The notes beneath the pieces are model-generated. The model saw only the letters and a program-made list of their open reading frames with translations, was not told the origin of the DNA and did no database searches. Shown here in pieces: positions 1-9,232 of a stretch of 64,000 bases of DNA. The DNA is from CAVPOO01 sp963707015. Its GTDB lineage: Bacteria > Pseudomonadota > Gammaproteobacteria > Thiohalobacterales > Thiohalobacteraceae. The DNA lies in the NCBI GenBank assembly GCA_963707015.1, contig CAVPOO010000024.1, positions 1-64,000 of the forward strand. Direction: 5' to 3'. Numbering within the stretch: the stretch's first letter is position 1; each line of letters opens with the position of its first letter. The translations under genes and the position numbers were made by a program.

Positions 1-2
1 TA

Positions 3-900
3 CTGCTGGCTGCAATACCCTCTGGTATTATCTACCTTGCAAGGCTGTACGCACATTATTCCAGAGAACAGGCTCAACTTATCCATAGCACTGGCATCAA
101 GTGCCACATAAGCCTTGGGATTATTTCCCGTTTTATAAAACTAAATATAGTCTGGCATCTCCGCGATATCCTTGCCCCGGGAGTTACCAGGAAGCTTTTT
201 CTGTTGCTGCATAATCCGGCGATTCATTGTATCGCTAATTCAAAGGCAACCGCTGATTCAATCAGCCTCAGAAAGCCACTGTGCTCTATAATGGAATCGA
301 TACCAATATATACAATTACACTACTGATAGAATCTTCAGCGACAAATATCCAGAGATACATAAGCCTTTTATCATTGGAATCATTGGTGTACTGGCTGAG
401 TGGAAGGGGCAAAAAGACTTCCTCGAAATGGCAAATATTATCGCGCCTAAATACCCGCATGTTTGCTTTGTAATCATTGGTGACACCATCTATGACACCA
501 TCGGTGATCAGGACTACAAGCGAGAACTAGAGGAAATGTCAGAAAACAACTTTCGGGGCGCATATATTTCTCAGGATTTCAGAAGGAAAACGTGGCAGCA
601 ATAAATTCCTGTGACCTGATTGTACATGCCTCAAGAAATGCTGAGCCTTTCGGCAGGGTTATTGTGGAAGCCATGTCATGCAATAAACCCGTCATTGCCT
701 CTGCTGCGGGAGGCGTGCTTGAGATTATCAGTGATACCAAATATGGCCTACTGTTTCCTCCCGGTGATATTCAGGAAATGAGCAGAAGAGTAGAATTCCT
801 TTTGACGCATCCTCAAATATGCGAGCAATTGCGAATTAATGGCAGAAAACGTGTAATAGAACACTTTAGTAGCAAGAAGCAGAAAAAATCACTTGCGTGA
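3..900 (+). pseudogene. GT4 glycosyltransferase, truncated by window edge and frameshifted twice
   Basis: A group 1 (GT4) glycosyltransferase read in three successive frames. The acceptor half lies in frame 3 up to about base 270, the linker with LYNGIDTN in frame 2, and the donor-binding half with SCDLIVHAS and EPFGRVIVEAMSCNKPVIAS in frame 1 from about 555. The shifts fall near 255-275 and 540-562. The EPFG-x6-EAM signature is the GT4 nucleotide-sugar site, so the family call is firm. It would transfer a sugar onto a lipid-linked glycan in the cytoplasm. Either the gene is dead or the assembly has single-base errors, because each segment otherwise keeps coding quality. The 5' end lies outside the window. 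Confidence 0.8.
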
Positions 901-1394
901 AATATATAAGTCTCTTTTAAAGGCATAGACATACGAGTAAAGAAAATCCTTGTATTAACTTATGCCAGAGTACTCGATGTAATTCGAGCCATTTTTCATC
1001 TGCTATCGTACTATACCGAAAATTCACTTACTAAGGAGGTACCCGATCGTGTCACGGGTACTTAATTCAAGAGCTTGGCCTCCCAAAGAACTGTAAGCGA
1101 CAGCACAATCGACACGTTTAGTCTTCCAGTAATCCTTTCTGATGAAAGCTTATTCTTCTCTAAATATTTATAGTTCCAAATTCTGAAGAGCAAATCCGGT
1201 TCTAATCTTTGTAAATGAGGAAACCCGAAGCCTTAACTGTCTTAAGATCCTTTATCGGCTGCGGATATACTTTTTTTCTTTTCAAACACCGTGATTGCTA
1301 AGCCTGCTTTAAGCGAGTCCTCAAGAACCGAGAATCTCTCTTATGCAAACTTGGTTGCAACTCGAGAAAAAGTTGTCAAACAGCGGGGTAATAT
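901..1394. other. AT-rich gap with possible decayed coding fragments
   Basis: No intact gene is visible. A plus-strand stretch around 935-1065 reads as a short protein-like segment starting KKILVLTYARV and ending at a stop. A minus-strand stretch around 1075-1215 reads RLEPDLLFRIWNYKYLEKN without a start. Both look like remnants of coding sequence, but I cannot assign families. A weak Shine-Dalgarno precedes the next gene at 1395. Confidence 0.35.
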
Positions 1395-2490
1395 ATGAAA
1401 GTTCTACAAATCTCAAAGTATTATCACCCCTTCAGTGGAGGCCTAGAGCTTGTTGCAAAAAGAATTTCTCAGGCACTGCATGATTCCAATATCTGTGTTG
1501 ATATTTTTGCCTTTGATAAAAATAGTGAAATTGTGAATGAATCTGTTGGTCCATTTGGCGAAGGAATTCACTGGCTCAGAGAAGATATAAAAATTAGAAG
1601 TGCACCTCTCTCTTTTGCTGCTGCAAAAAATATTAAAAAATACATTACCAAAACTATAGAACTTACTCACATTTTTGTGCATCTTCCAAATCCACTTATC
1701 CACCATATCGTCTGGAAAAATAGAAAGCTCTTAAAGAGTAGAGGAATCAAGGTTGTTGCAATTTATCATTCTGATGTCGTCAATCAGAAAATCCTGGGAC
1801 CTGTGTATAATATTGTCTTTCGGAAGACGATGAACGTATACGACACGTTTGTCGTGGCGGGACCACAGAATTACGAGAATTCAAATACCATTAGTATTCT
1901 GCAGCGTGAAATCGTGAAAATAATTCCCTTTATTCCGGAAAATACGAGCGAGTATGTTTTCCGAGAAAGGTTCAATGGGAATGTTTTAGCAATCGGACGG
2001 CTTGTTTTTTATAAAGGGTTCGAATATCTCATGCGAGCCGTTAAAGAGAGTGGGTATAGTCTGAAAATTATTGGACGGGTCTATTGTTTGACCATTTGTC
2101 CCAGTTTCAAACTGATGATATTGAGCTTCTCGGCCATGTTGATGACGAACAGAAAAATGATTTGATTAAGTGGGCCGGAATAATGGCCGTGCCATCTATT
2201 AACCGTTCTGAAGCATTTGGAATGACTATAACAGAGGCTTTTGCAGCCGGACTTCCAGTGCTTACCTGTAAGACTGGTAGCGCCCTTGAGTATCTGGCGA
2301 GTGGCGGAAGGTCTATGCTGGTTAATCCTCGGAGTGTTAGTGAACTAAAAGAGTCGTTGACAACCTTGATTGCGATGAGCAACTGTACAAGAGCATTGGA
2401 TTAAGTGCCAAGAGATTTTCAGACGAGGAGTTGAGTTATGTCTCTTTTAGGAAAAATATTATGGATTTGATTCAAGACGATTTGAGTTAA
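1395..2490 (+). pseudogene. GT4 glycosyltransferase with two frameshifts
   Basis: A second group 1 glycosyltransferase. The N-terminus MKVLQISKYYHPFSGGLE is the typical GT4 Rossmann start with a glycine-rich acceptor loop. The frame breaks near 2078 in a G run, where restoring one G gives IIGRGLLFDHL. The donor domain follows (EAFGMTITEAFAAGLPVLT). A second break near 2370 separates it from a tail ending at the stop at 2488-2490. Without the two breaks the protein would be about 365 residues, the normal family length. The stop TAA is followed at once by ATG at 2491, as in a tight operon. Loss of one base in a homopolymer suggests sequencing error or recent decay. Confidence 0.82.
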
Positions 2491-2849
2491 ATGGTTTTGC
2501 TGGTGAGTTCACAACCTCTTTGAGTATTTCTCCATTGTATCTCTCGATGAGTTATTCAATCAGAACCTTGATGTTTTGATTGAGTGTATTGTACAACTCG
2601 ATGATACTGTCTTCACCGCTCATTTCTACCAGGATGATACGGATCTTCTCTTTCAGCCGAATGACGGCGCATGCTGGGCGGCGGTTTCTCGAACAGCTTT
2701 CTCGGCACTGGGTTTGTTGGACTTACAGGGCATCATCGTTTCCTCTATGGGATAACGATGAATTCAAACTGCCTCTTAGACAACCAAACCATTCTGTCCA
2801 ACTGGGGCTGACAGGGTACAGAGGGTTGGTGTTATTTTATGACCATTAA
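2491..2849 (+). pseudogene. Short frameshifted polysaccharide-locus gene, function unknown
   Basis: No family recognised. Three frames must be joined. ATG at 2491 begins MVLLVSS. From about 2512 another frame reads HNLFEYFSIVSLDELFNQN and continues to HFYQDDTDLLFQP. From about 2735 a third frame reads WDNDEFKLPLRQPNH and ends GLVLFYDH at 2849. The last frame overlaps the ATG of the next gene (2839) by 11 bases, as in translationally coupled operons, which is the main reason to think it is real. The whole would be about 120 residues. The acidic DD-x-D run is suggestive but not diagnostic of a glycosyltransferase. Confidence 0.45.
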
Positions 2850-4205
2850 ACGTAATTCTATTTTTCTTATATCGATATGTATTTATTCGTTGGTTAGTAT
2901 CTTTTGGCCGGACCTTGAGTATTTTGGGGCTGGGGATTCTGATGATAGCGGATTGAACATTACGATCGCATGTATTGTACATGCCATTTTGTATCATTTA
3001 TTAGCCTACAATTTCTCTAATTACTGTAGAAATCCCTGTTTCCTTAAAACACCATTTGCTATCAGTTGTCTGGTTTCAATTGCCTATTTAGGTGTCCCCT
3101 TTCTGAAGTATTACGGAGAAGCTAGATATGTTGAATTTGACATAGCGCTTCATTTTAGGCTGTTCGCATTACTTGTCGTTTGCTCTTCTATTTTCTTGAT
3201 TCTGAAAGTCTATGCAAAATACTGGACTCTACTTTACCTCAAGTCTCAAAAAGCTATGCAACAGTCTGTCGGGCCTTTATTCATGCCTTTTATGTACTGT
3301 ATATTTGGGACATCTTTGTTTTATTTGATCTTTGGGAGTATGTATTTAAATTTAAGTGTAAAGCCCAAACGACATTACTTGAAGCGGGATTCTTTATATC
3401 TTTGTATTATTTTTCGTTATTCGGAGACCAGCACAAGACTTTATGGAATGAATTGTTATTAATAAGCGGAGGCTTATCCATTACATATTTCTTTGGAGCA
3501 AGATATGCTCTGTTATTAGCTGTACTAGTGGTCGTGTTTGGACGAATTTCGAGAATCAGATCGCATCATAAGCGAAAGTCAATGGCACTCCTGTGCCTCT
3601 TGTTAATTCCTTTAGTCACTATAATAACTTTAGGCCCACTCACGGCGATGACAAAAAATAGATACGGTGAAATTAGTCTGAATTTTGAATTACAACGGAC
3701 TGATTATGTGGATTTTGTTGGAGCGGCCTCGATAGCTGATTACAAAGAAAGTATATTTAATGGGCTCTATACATCATCATTATGGGCCATACCTGGAGGT
3801 TATATAGATAAGGCTGGATTGGATTATTCTATGGAACGATTCTTTGATAATAATCACTGGAGAAGTCCGGATAGGAGAGAAGGGTATACACCAAACACAA
3901 ATGATTATCCTGATTCAATATTTTCTTGTGGAGCGATGGTGGGGGGCTTTGTCGGGGCACTCCTGTTCCCATTAGTCTGGTTTGGCGTCTTCAGTATAGT
4001 ATTGAGCCGGCTTCATGGTACGTTGTTACTCAGCTTTTATTTGGCATCTGTACCAGGTATGTTCAACATCGAAATAGCATTCTTTACCATAGTACCGGTA
4101 TTAAGAAATTGGTTTGTAATATCGATTATGTTTTTTGTTTTTATTCTATTAACCACCATATTGTATCCCAAAGTAAGGGCCTATAAGAAGGGTCGGAAGT
4201 ATTGA
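2839..4205 (+). pseudogene. Wzy-like O-antigen/oligosaccharide polymerase, frameshifted
   Basis: A polytopic membrane protein of about 455 residues once one frameshift near 3361 is repaired. An A run in the codons for SVK-AQTTLLEAG appears to have lost a base. The first part has about six hydrophobic helices. The second contains YFFGARYALLLAVL, a large periplasmic-type loop (about 3650-3910) and four C-terminal helices. This topology is that of Wzy-type repeat-unit polymerases, which join lipid-linked units in the periplasm. Sequence identity in this family is low, so the assignment rests on topology and context. It is preceded by an overlapping gene and followed after 67 bp by a sulfotransferase. 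Confidence 0.68.
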
Positions 4206-4272
4206 AGATTGTGCAGTAAGGATTGAGCTGGTAATCACCTATTGTCGAAGATTGTATATTACCGCTGAAACC

Positions 4273-5160
4273 ATGAAAAAACCCGATTTCTTTTTTATTG
4301 GTGCGCCGAAGTGCGGAACTACGGCGCTGGCAAACTGGCTTCGAGAGCATCCTCGCATCTTCATGACGCAGCGCCCGAAGGAGCCATGGTATTTCGACAA
4401 TGACATACTCAATGTAGACCGGATGTCATTGGAACAGTACGAGAGTCTATTCCAGAAAGCAGACGACACTCACCTTGTCGTGGGTGAGGCTTCGACAACT
4501 TACCTGCGTTCGCGCGAGGCAGTGTGTAATATCCTCGAGTACTCGCCCTCCGCACGTTTCTTGGTCGCGGTACGGAATCCGGTCGAAATGGCGCCTTCAG
4601 TCCATGCACAGCTACTGTATACGCAGTACGAGGCGATTGCAGATTTCAGGGAGGCATGGCAGGCGCAGGAGGACCGCATGCAGGGCAAACGTCTGCCTGG
4701 AAACTGCAGAAATGATCCGGCAAGACTTATGTATGCAGATGTGTGTCGGCTGGGCGAGCAGGTAGAGCGCCTGTTTCGGCAGGTATCGCGCAACCGTGTG
4801 ATGGTGGTCTTCATGGATGACATGAGGGCAGATCCACGCGGTGTTTATCTGGGTATTCTTAACTTTCTGGGTGTGCCCGATGACGGCCGCGTTGACTTTC
4901 CCTCGGCCAATGTTCGCAAACGTACCAGGCTACCTGTGCTGGGGAGGATGCTATCGTATGCAAGGATCCCCAAGCAGCTGCTGGGCCTGCAGGGTGTGCA
5001 TACTGGCGTTTTCTCGAAACTTCATGCCTGGAACCAGGTTGCGATAACTTCGGGTAATCTTGACGAGGAATTCAGGAAAGAGCTGATTGCCTGCTTCGAG
5101 GAGGACATCAGCCTGTTGGGCGAGCTAACAGGCCGTGATATCTCGGCCTGGTTGCGCTGA
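4273..5160 (+). CDS. Sulfotransferase (PAPS-dependent)
   Basis: A 295-residue cytosolic-type sulfotransferase that moves sulfate from PAPS to an acceptor, here probably a polysaccharide or lipid-linked sugar. The 5'-phosphosulfate loop is visible at residues 10-17 as GAPKCGTT. The 3'-phosphate motif follows near residue 100 (VAVRNP...S). The length fits the bacterial Sulfotransfer_1/3 families. I chose the ATG at 4273; a TTG at 4252 would add seven residues, but the protein begins naturally at MKKPDFFFIG. It is the first intact gene after the frameshifted glycosyltransferases and its GC is higher than theirs, which may mean a different origin. Confidence 0.85.
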   Translation: MKKPDFFFIGAPKCGTTALANWLREHPRIFMTQRPKEPWYFDNDILNVDRMSLEQYESLFQKADDTHLVVGEASTTYLRSREAVCNILEYSPSARFLVAVRNPVEMAPSVHAQLLYTQYEAIADFREAWQAQEDRMQGKRLPGNCRNDPARLMYADVCRLGEQVERLFRQVSRNRVMVVFMDDMRADPRGVYLGILNFLGVPDDGRVDFPSANVRKRTRLPVLGRMLSYARIPKQLLGLQGVHTGVFSKLHAWNQVAITSGNLDEEFRKELIACFEEDISLLGELTGRDISAWLR

Positions 5161-5353
5161 ATCCATGGCATATACCGGTTTAGAGTTTGACCGTTTGGTA
5201 ATGAGCTGAATTTCCTTCATTTCACATTGAATCATCCTGTTTCTCAGTTTGAGTCGACCCACAGGTTTCCTCGTATACCCGGATGTATTTTAGGTGGCAA
5301 GGCTGTTGCTGGTTTCAAATAGATGAAATACTTTCTTACAGGTGCTTAAATCA

Positions 5354-6163
5354 ATGAAAATCGGTTTCTTTATTACAGCGAGACTAAAGTCAACGCGGTT
5401 GAAAAAAAAGATCCTACACGACATGGAAGGACAGTCCGTACTTGGTCATGTTATCGAAAGAGCTAAGCAAGTAGACGGGGTGGATGACGTAGTAGTCTGC
5501 ACTTCTGCAGTTCCCCAGGACCGCCCTATATTAGAAGTTTGCAATAAACATGGCTGCTACTATTTCAATGGCAGTGCGGATGATGTCTTAAATCGCCTTC
5601 TTTCGGCTTCCACTTTTTTTGAGTGTGACTATCTTCTGCTAATAACCGCCGACAATCCGCTTTTCTCTTTCGAGTATGCGCAACGTTTGGTCAATGAGAT
5701 TAAGCGTGATCCAGATGTGGATTATCTTCATATAGACGGGCTTCCTATTGGTATGGACCCTTATATTATTCGCCGTAACGCATTCGAAGTCATCGATGCA
5801 ATAAAAAACGACGGTGAGACAGAGTTTTGGCCGGAATATATTAAAGATCAGTCGGTTTTCAAACATAGATCAATCAAGGCAGACCCTGAACACAAAAGGG
5901 ACTACCGGCTGACGCTGGACTATCAGCAAGATCTGGATGTCTTTAGGTCTATCTATCATAAATGCTACGAAGGAAAACCGATCGCAACATCACAGGTTAT
6001 TGAATATCTCGACGCCAACCCTTCTGTAAGAGCCCTAAACATGTCCATTGAGCGTTCATGGCTCAATCAAGATCGTGTAGATCAAATCGAGGCACATTTA
6101 AGAGGCAATCGTGACAAATTAATATCTTTGAAGGCAAAAATATACACTGAGCATATTGGATGA
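5354..6163 (+). CDS. SpsF-like cytidylyltransferase family protein
   Basis: A 269-residue member of the CMP-sugar cytidylyltransferase family (PF02348), closest in style to the spore-coat polysaccharide protein SpsF. The N-terminus MKIGFFITARLKSTRLKKK is the nucleotide-binding loop (x-ARx-S-x-RLxxK). The segment LLLITADNPLF carries the metal-binding acidic residue after a hydrophobic strand. Such enzymes activate acidic sugars as CMP derivatives for polysaccharide assembly. ATG at 5354 is preferred to GTG at 5342 because the family motif starts there. The gene is separated from the sulfotransferase by 193 bp and stands convergent to the next gene. Confidence 0.78.
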   Translation: MKIGFFITARLKSTRLKKKILHDMEGQSVLGHVIERAKQVDGVDDVVVCTSAVPQDRPILEVCNKHGCYYFNGSADDVLNRLLSASTFFECDYLLLITADNPLFSFEYAQRLVNEIKRDPDVDYLHIDGLPIGMDPYIIRRNAFEVIDAIKNDGETEFWPEYIKDQSVFKHRSIKADPEHKRDYRLTLDYQQDLDVFRSIYHKCYEGKPIATSQVIEYLDANPSVRALNMSIERSWLNQDRVDQIEAHLRGNRDKLISLKAKIYTEHIG

Positions 6164-6172
6164 ACAAATTCA

Positions 6173-7336
6173 TTATCTTCTAATTCGGTAGACGAGTGAC
6201 TTTAATCCAGGCAGCACCCTGCGAAAAGGATTGCTTTTCCCATAAAGTGCGGACATGTAAAACCGACGCAATCTTGCCCTCGGTATTCCAAGGTCGCGAC
6301 TGTTTGGATTGGTTAAGTATAGCCAAAGAGAATGCGCACACCACCTCGCAAAACCTCCATAAGCCTTGTCTCGGGCATTGAATGGGTATGTACGCAAGAG
6401 CCAGGCCAGCAACTTCAATTTTCTTGGCCCTAACCTGCGATCAGCGCCGGCAAGCACCTCACGCAGTTTGGGTGAAACTGTGACAATGTCGGCCTGTTCC
6501 AGATAGTGTAGTAGCGCAGCGGTAATCGGAAACAGGTGCGGGCTGGCCGCAAACCACCTGGACAATGTCGGCCAATCAAACTCCGACTCGTATTTCTTCA
6601 GAATATGAATTATGTCATTGATACTCGTCAATTTTACGGCCCAGCTTTCATCCACAGTCCACTTCGATACAGTGTATATGAACTGAAATTCCGGCGTGAA
6701 TCGAGCAACACGAGTTCCTCTATAATCGAATTCGACGCTCTGTTCAGCGACAATGTCGGGCTGAAATACATATTCTCCTGAATAGAACTCAACCGGTGCA
6801 AACAAGCCTGTGTGCACTTCAATAGTTGCGCCTGTTTTTGGATGCCGTGCCTCCGGCAGGTGATGGGCCCCATGCTCTCGATACATGCGCCATTGTTCGT
6901 CTGTAATTTCATAGCCCAGATCGGCAACCTTGGCCATGACGAGGTCGACTTCCGAGTGTTTTATCAATATATCAATGTCACTCATCAGACGCAGATAGGG
7001 AGGTACATAGAACTCCTCTGACGTGGAAATTCCTTTCAGGAAAGTTGGGATAACACCGGCGCCTTGCAGCTCGCCGGCTAACTCGACCGCTGCTTTTTCA
7101 AGCTGCCCGTAGATTACACGCGTCGTGAGGTCAGCACTTTGCAGCACGGAAAAAAGCGTCGGATCTGACTGTCTGAATTCGTCACCATAAACTTTAAAAG
7201 CGATTGGCCCAAGCCCGGCATCGCACAGGTATTTAACCTGGTCAATTGTGGGAAGATCAATTAGCCCGGCACCAGCAGGTTTGCTGTCGTGATAGAATCG
7301 AAGAAGTTGCGTGACAAACGTTTGGTGCGCAGGCAT
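6173..7336 (-). CDS. NTP_transf_5 nucleotidyltransferase family protein
   Basis: A 387-residue protein of the uncharacterised nucleotidyltransferase family PF14907. The polymerase-beta-like core shows FLKG at residues 99-102 and MSDIDILI at 118-125, with D120 and D122 as the metal-binding pair. A later EVHTGLF segment supplies the third acidic position. Members recur beside PqqD-like and HprK-related genes in polysaccharide loci, exactly the setting here, where it is divergent from a PqqD-like gene with 189 bp between starts. By analogy it would add a nucleotide or phosphoryl group to a peptide or carrier, but no substrate is established. The gene ends only 10 bp after the convergent cytidylyltransferase. 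Confidence 0.82.
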   Translation of the reverse strand: MPAHQTFVTQLLRFYHDSKPAGAGLIDLPTIDQVKYLCDAGLGPIAFKVYGDEFRQSDPTLFSVLQSADLTTRVIYGQLEKAAVELAGELQGAGVIPTFLKGISTSEEFYVPPYLRLMSDIDILIKHSEVDLVMAKVADLGYEITDEQWRMYREHGAHHLPEARHPKTGATIEVHTGLFAPVEFYSGEYVFQPDIVAEQSVEFDYRGTRVARFTPEFQFIYTVSKWTVDESWAVKLTSINDIIHILKKYESEFDWPTLSRWFAASPHLFPITAALLHYLEQADIVTVSPKLREVLAGADRRLGPRKLKLLAWLLRTYPFNARDKAYGGFARWCAHSLWLYLTNPNSRDLGIPRARLRRFYMSALYGKSNPFRRVLPGLKSLVYRIRR

Positions 7337-7525
7337 CAGTCTGATCTAGTGTAGCTCGTCAAACAGTTTGTAATTGTATTGAGTAATTATCTTTCACGCT
7401 TCACTTTCTCCGGAATGTTACTTGCTGATCATAGACATAGGATTGTACCGATAGTACCCCTGAGAGGGAGCTGTTATTCTATGTCGGTTATCGATATCCT
7501 GTCGTCGAGGTAATGGAGAAATATC

Positions 7526-7777
7526 ATGAAACCACGTCCTGATCTGGCGATTGAAAATGCCGATGGCGAGCTCATTATCCTCGACAAGGCGGCCGGCAAG
7601 GTTCATCAGCTAAATTCATCGGCGTCATTCGTATGGGGCTGCCTGAGCGATGGCCTCGCCATCGACGAAATAGCTCTGATGCTTTCAGAGGCATTCGATG
7701 TTGAGCCGGAATCTGCCCTGTCCGACGTTCAGGCTGCCCTTGCCCAATTTGAAGGCTTGGCGTTGGTCGTTGAATAG
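7526..7777 (+). CDS. PqqD-family peptide chaperone of the HprK-related A system
   Basis: An 83-residue protein with the PqqD fold (PF05402). Its segments ELIILDKAAGKVHQLNSSAS and VWGCLSDG are the family pattern, in which the beta-hairpin binds a leader peptide. PqqD proteins present ribosomal peptides to modifying enzymes. A GGAGA ribosome-binding site lies 7 bases before the ATG. It is the first gene of a rightward group that continues with a twin-arginine peptide and an HprK-like kinase. The NCBI model for the PqqD partner of HPr-rel-A systems (TIGR04353, from memory) would be the expected match. Acts in the cytoplasm. Confidence 0.85.
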   Translation: MKPRPDLAIENADGELIILDKAAGKVHQLNSSASFVWGCLSDGLAIDEIALMLSEAFDVEPESALSDVQAALAQFEGLALVVE

Positions 7778-8037
7778 AGCTCGATCTTTCGGCGACAAGT
7801 CATTAATAAACCTTAATATTCGAGCATCTATTTTACATAAAGCACCAAAGCCGACCTTGCGGTTGACCTTTCCCGAATTCAGCCTTTAGCTTTTGCCATT
7901 GCCTGGCCGCTTGCGAACCGCAGCCTCAGGAATTAAAGAGATTAGAGTTGGCGATCTAGTAGCGAATGTGGTAGTCTTACTTACGTTCACGTTAGCTGTA
8001 TAGCAGTTGTTGATATTCCACACGTTGGGGGTAATAG

Positions 8038-8202
8038 ATGAAAAATAATAGAAGAGATTTCTTAAAGAAGGCCGCTTACGTGGCACCTGTTATCCTAACA
8101 ATGACCGCGGTGCCAGCATTTGCTAGCTCTGGGTCTGGTTATGGCCCCCCCGATAATAGGCCCCCCGATAATAGGCCCCCCGATAATAGGCCCCCCCGTT
8201 AA
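8038..8202 (+). CDS. 54-residue twin-arginine peptide with PPDNR repeats, putative precursor
   Basis: A small gene: ATG at 8038, stop TAA at 8200-8202, with a TTGGGGG ribosome-binding site 7-8 bases upstream. The product starts MKNNRRDFLKKAAY, matching the twin-arginine motif RR-x-FLK. A hydrophobic stretch (VAPVILTMTAV) and an AFA-S cleavage site near residue 31 follow. The predicted mature peptide is SSGSGYG, three PPDNR repeats and PPR. Short proteins with a KKAxYVAPVILTL core are common in genomes next to HprK-related kinase A genes, often annotated as Tat-signal proteins. Its place between the PqqD-like gene and the kinase makes it the obvious substrate candidate. Modification and export are inferred. 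Confidence 0.8.
   Translation: MKNNRRDFLKKAAYVAPVILTMTAVPAFASSGSGYGPPDNRPPDNRPPDNRPPR
8145..8197 (+). repeat. 15-bp tandem repeat coding for PPDNR
   Basis: The unit ccccccgataatagg occurs three times without mismatch at 8146-8160, 8161-8175 and 8176-8190, followed by a partial unit (cccccc) that runs into the stop codon. The copies are identical at third positions, so expansion is recent or homogenised. The frame is kept because the unit is a multiple of three. Confidence 0.95.
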
Positions 8203-8274
8203 TAAACCATAAATCACCGCGGTAATAGACCCGGAAATAAGTGGATCAAATTTGACGTTATAAAATTGATCCCG

Positions 8275-8306
8275 AAATTGGCGCCTTGCAGGCGCCAATT
8301 TTCGTT
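8275..8306 (+). terminator. Hairpin between precursor gene and kinase gene
   Basis: A perfect 12-bp stem (aaattggcgcct / aggcgccaattt, 8275-8286 and 8290-8301) with a TGC loop, followed by a short T-rich tail (ttcgtt). It lies 72 bp after the precursor stop and before the kinase start. It probably terminates or attenuates transcription, allowing more precursor than kinase. Confidence 0.8.
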
Positions 8307-8344
8307 ATGATAGCCAAAACTTCTACTGACCGGATACCGCGGAA

Positions 8345-9232
8345 TTGAAATCCTTCGAACTTCTACTGCGCGTACTGAGTTGCGATATCGCCATTCGGTG
8401 CGGTGACGAAGCGTCATCTGATCTGCTCCGCGAATGCTATTCTGCATTCCTGTTACCGGCAGAAACCGAATTCCTGCCGGCGCTCGGCTACGATGTTTCT
8501 CTTGCTGGCCACGCGAATGGGTGGACAATGCGACGCGACAAGACAGCCATACACTGCCACGATAGTTATGACCTCATCTATAAATTCGAAAAAGACATGA
8601 CGGAACGCGTGCAGTTGTTGCGCGCGGATTTGTTCTTTATTCATGGCGCTGCATTATCTGTGGATGAACGCTGCGTGATTATTTCTGGCGAATCAGGAAG
8701 TGGGAAATCTTCCCTTGCGTGGTTCATGAGCCACAATGGATATGACTACCTTAGTGATGAATTAGCACCTGTGGATCCGGTTTTTTTGCAGGTAGAGCCG
8801 TATCCGCACGCGTTGTGTCTGAAGAACCAGCCTCTTTCTAAACCTTCGTTGCCAGATAGCACGCACTACACAAACGTAACCATTCATGTTCCTGCCTACG
8901 AGCTAGCGACGCGTGCGTTAGACCGACCTTGCCCGCTCAGCTTTTTGATCTTCATTGACGGGTCTTTGAATGGGCGGGATCTGGTGGTGCGAGCAATCGG
9001 TAGTGCGGAGTCTGCCACGCGTCTGTATTCGAACGGGCTCAATCAGCTATCACACCGGGGCGATGGGCTGCCGGTAGCTGTGGGCATGGCGAGCGGCGTG
9101 TCTTCGTACCTCATGTCGGGAGGCACGGTAGAGGAAAGGGCACAGGCAATTCGGGACATATTCGATTCCGCCGAAGCGAACAGATCGAACTCCGGCGAGA
9201 CATTGACGCTGCATCGATGTCGTATTCACTGA
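8345..9232 (+). CDS. HprK-related kinase A
   Basis: A 295-residue protein with an HPr-kinase-like P-loop domain. The Walker A is GESGSGKSS at residues 115-123, preceded by LFFIHGAALSV, and LSDEL (about residue 138) supplies the acidic residue after strand 2. The N-terminal 100 residues lack the HPrK regulatory domain, as in the HprK-related A family (TIGR04352, from memory). HPr kinases phosphorylate a serine on a small protein; here the target is unknown. No ATG is available: an in-frame stop lies at 8327-8329, so TTG at 8345 is used, with a GCGGAA stretch immediately before it. It is the third gene of the peptide cassette. Confidence 0.83.
   Translation: MKSFELLLRVLSCDIAIRCGDEASSDLLRECYSAFLLPAETEFLPALGYDVSLAGHANGWTMRRDKTAIHCHDSYDLIYKFEKDMTERVQLLRADLFFIHGAALSVDERCVIISGESGSGKSSLAWFMSHNGYDYLSDELAPVDPVFLQVEPYPHALCLKNQPLSKPSLPDSTHYTNVTIHVPAYELATRALDRPCPLSFLIFIDGSLNGRDLVVRAIGSAESATRLYSNGLNQLSHRGDGLPVAVGMASGVSSYLMSGGTVEERAQAIRDIFDSAEANRSNSGETLTLHRCRIH

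Noticed and set aside
8145..8197. Possible CRISPR-like short repeats
   Set aside because: The three units are directly adjacent with no spacers and encode PPDNR inside a gene.
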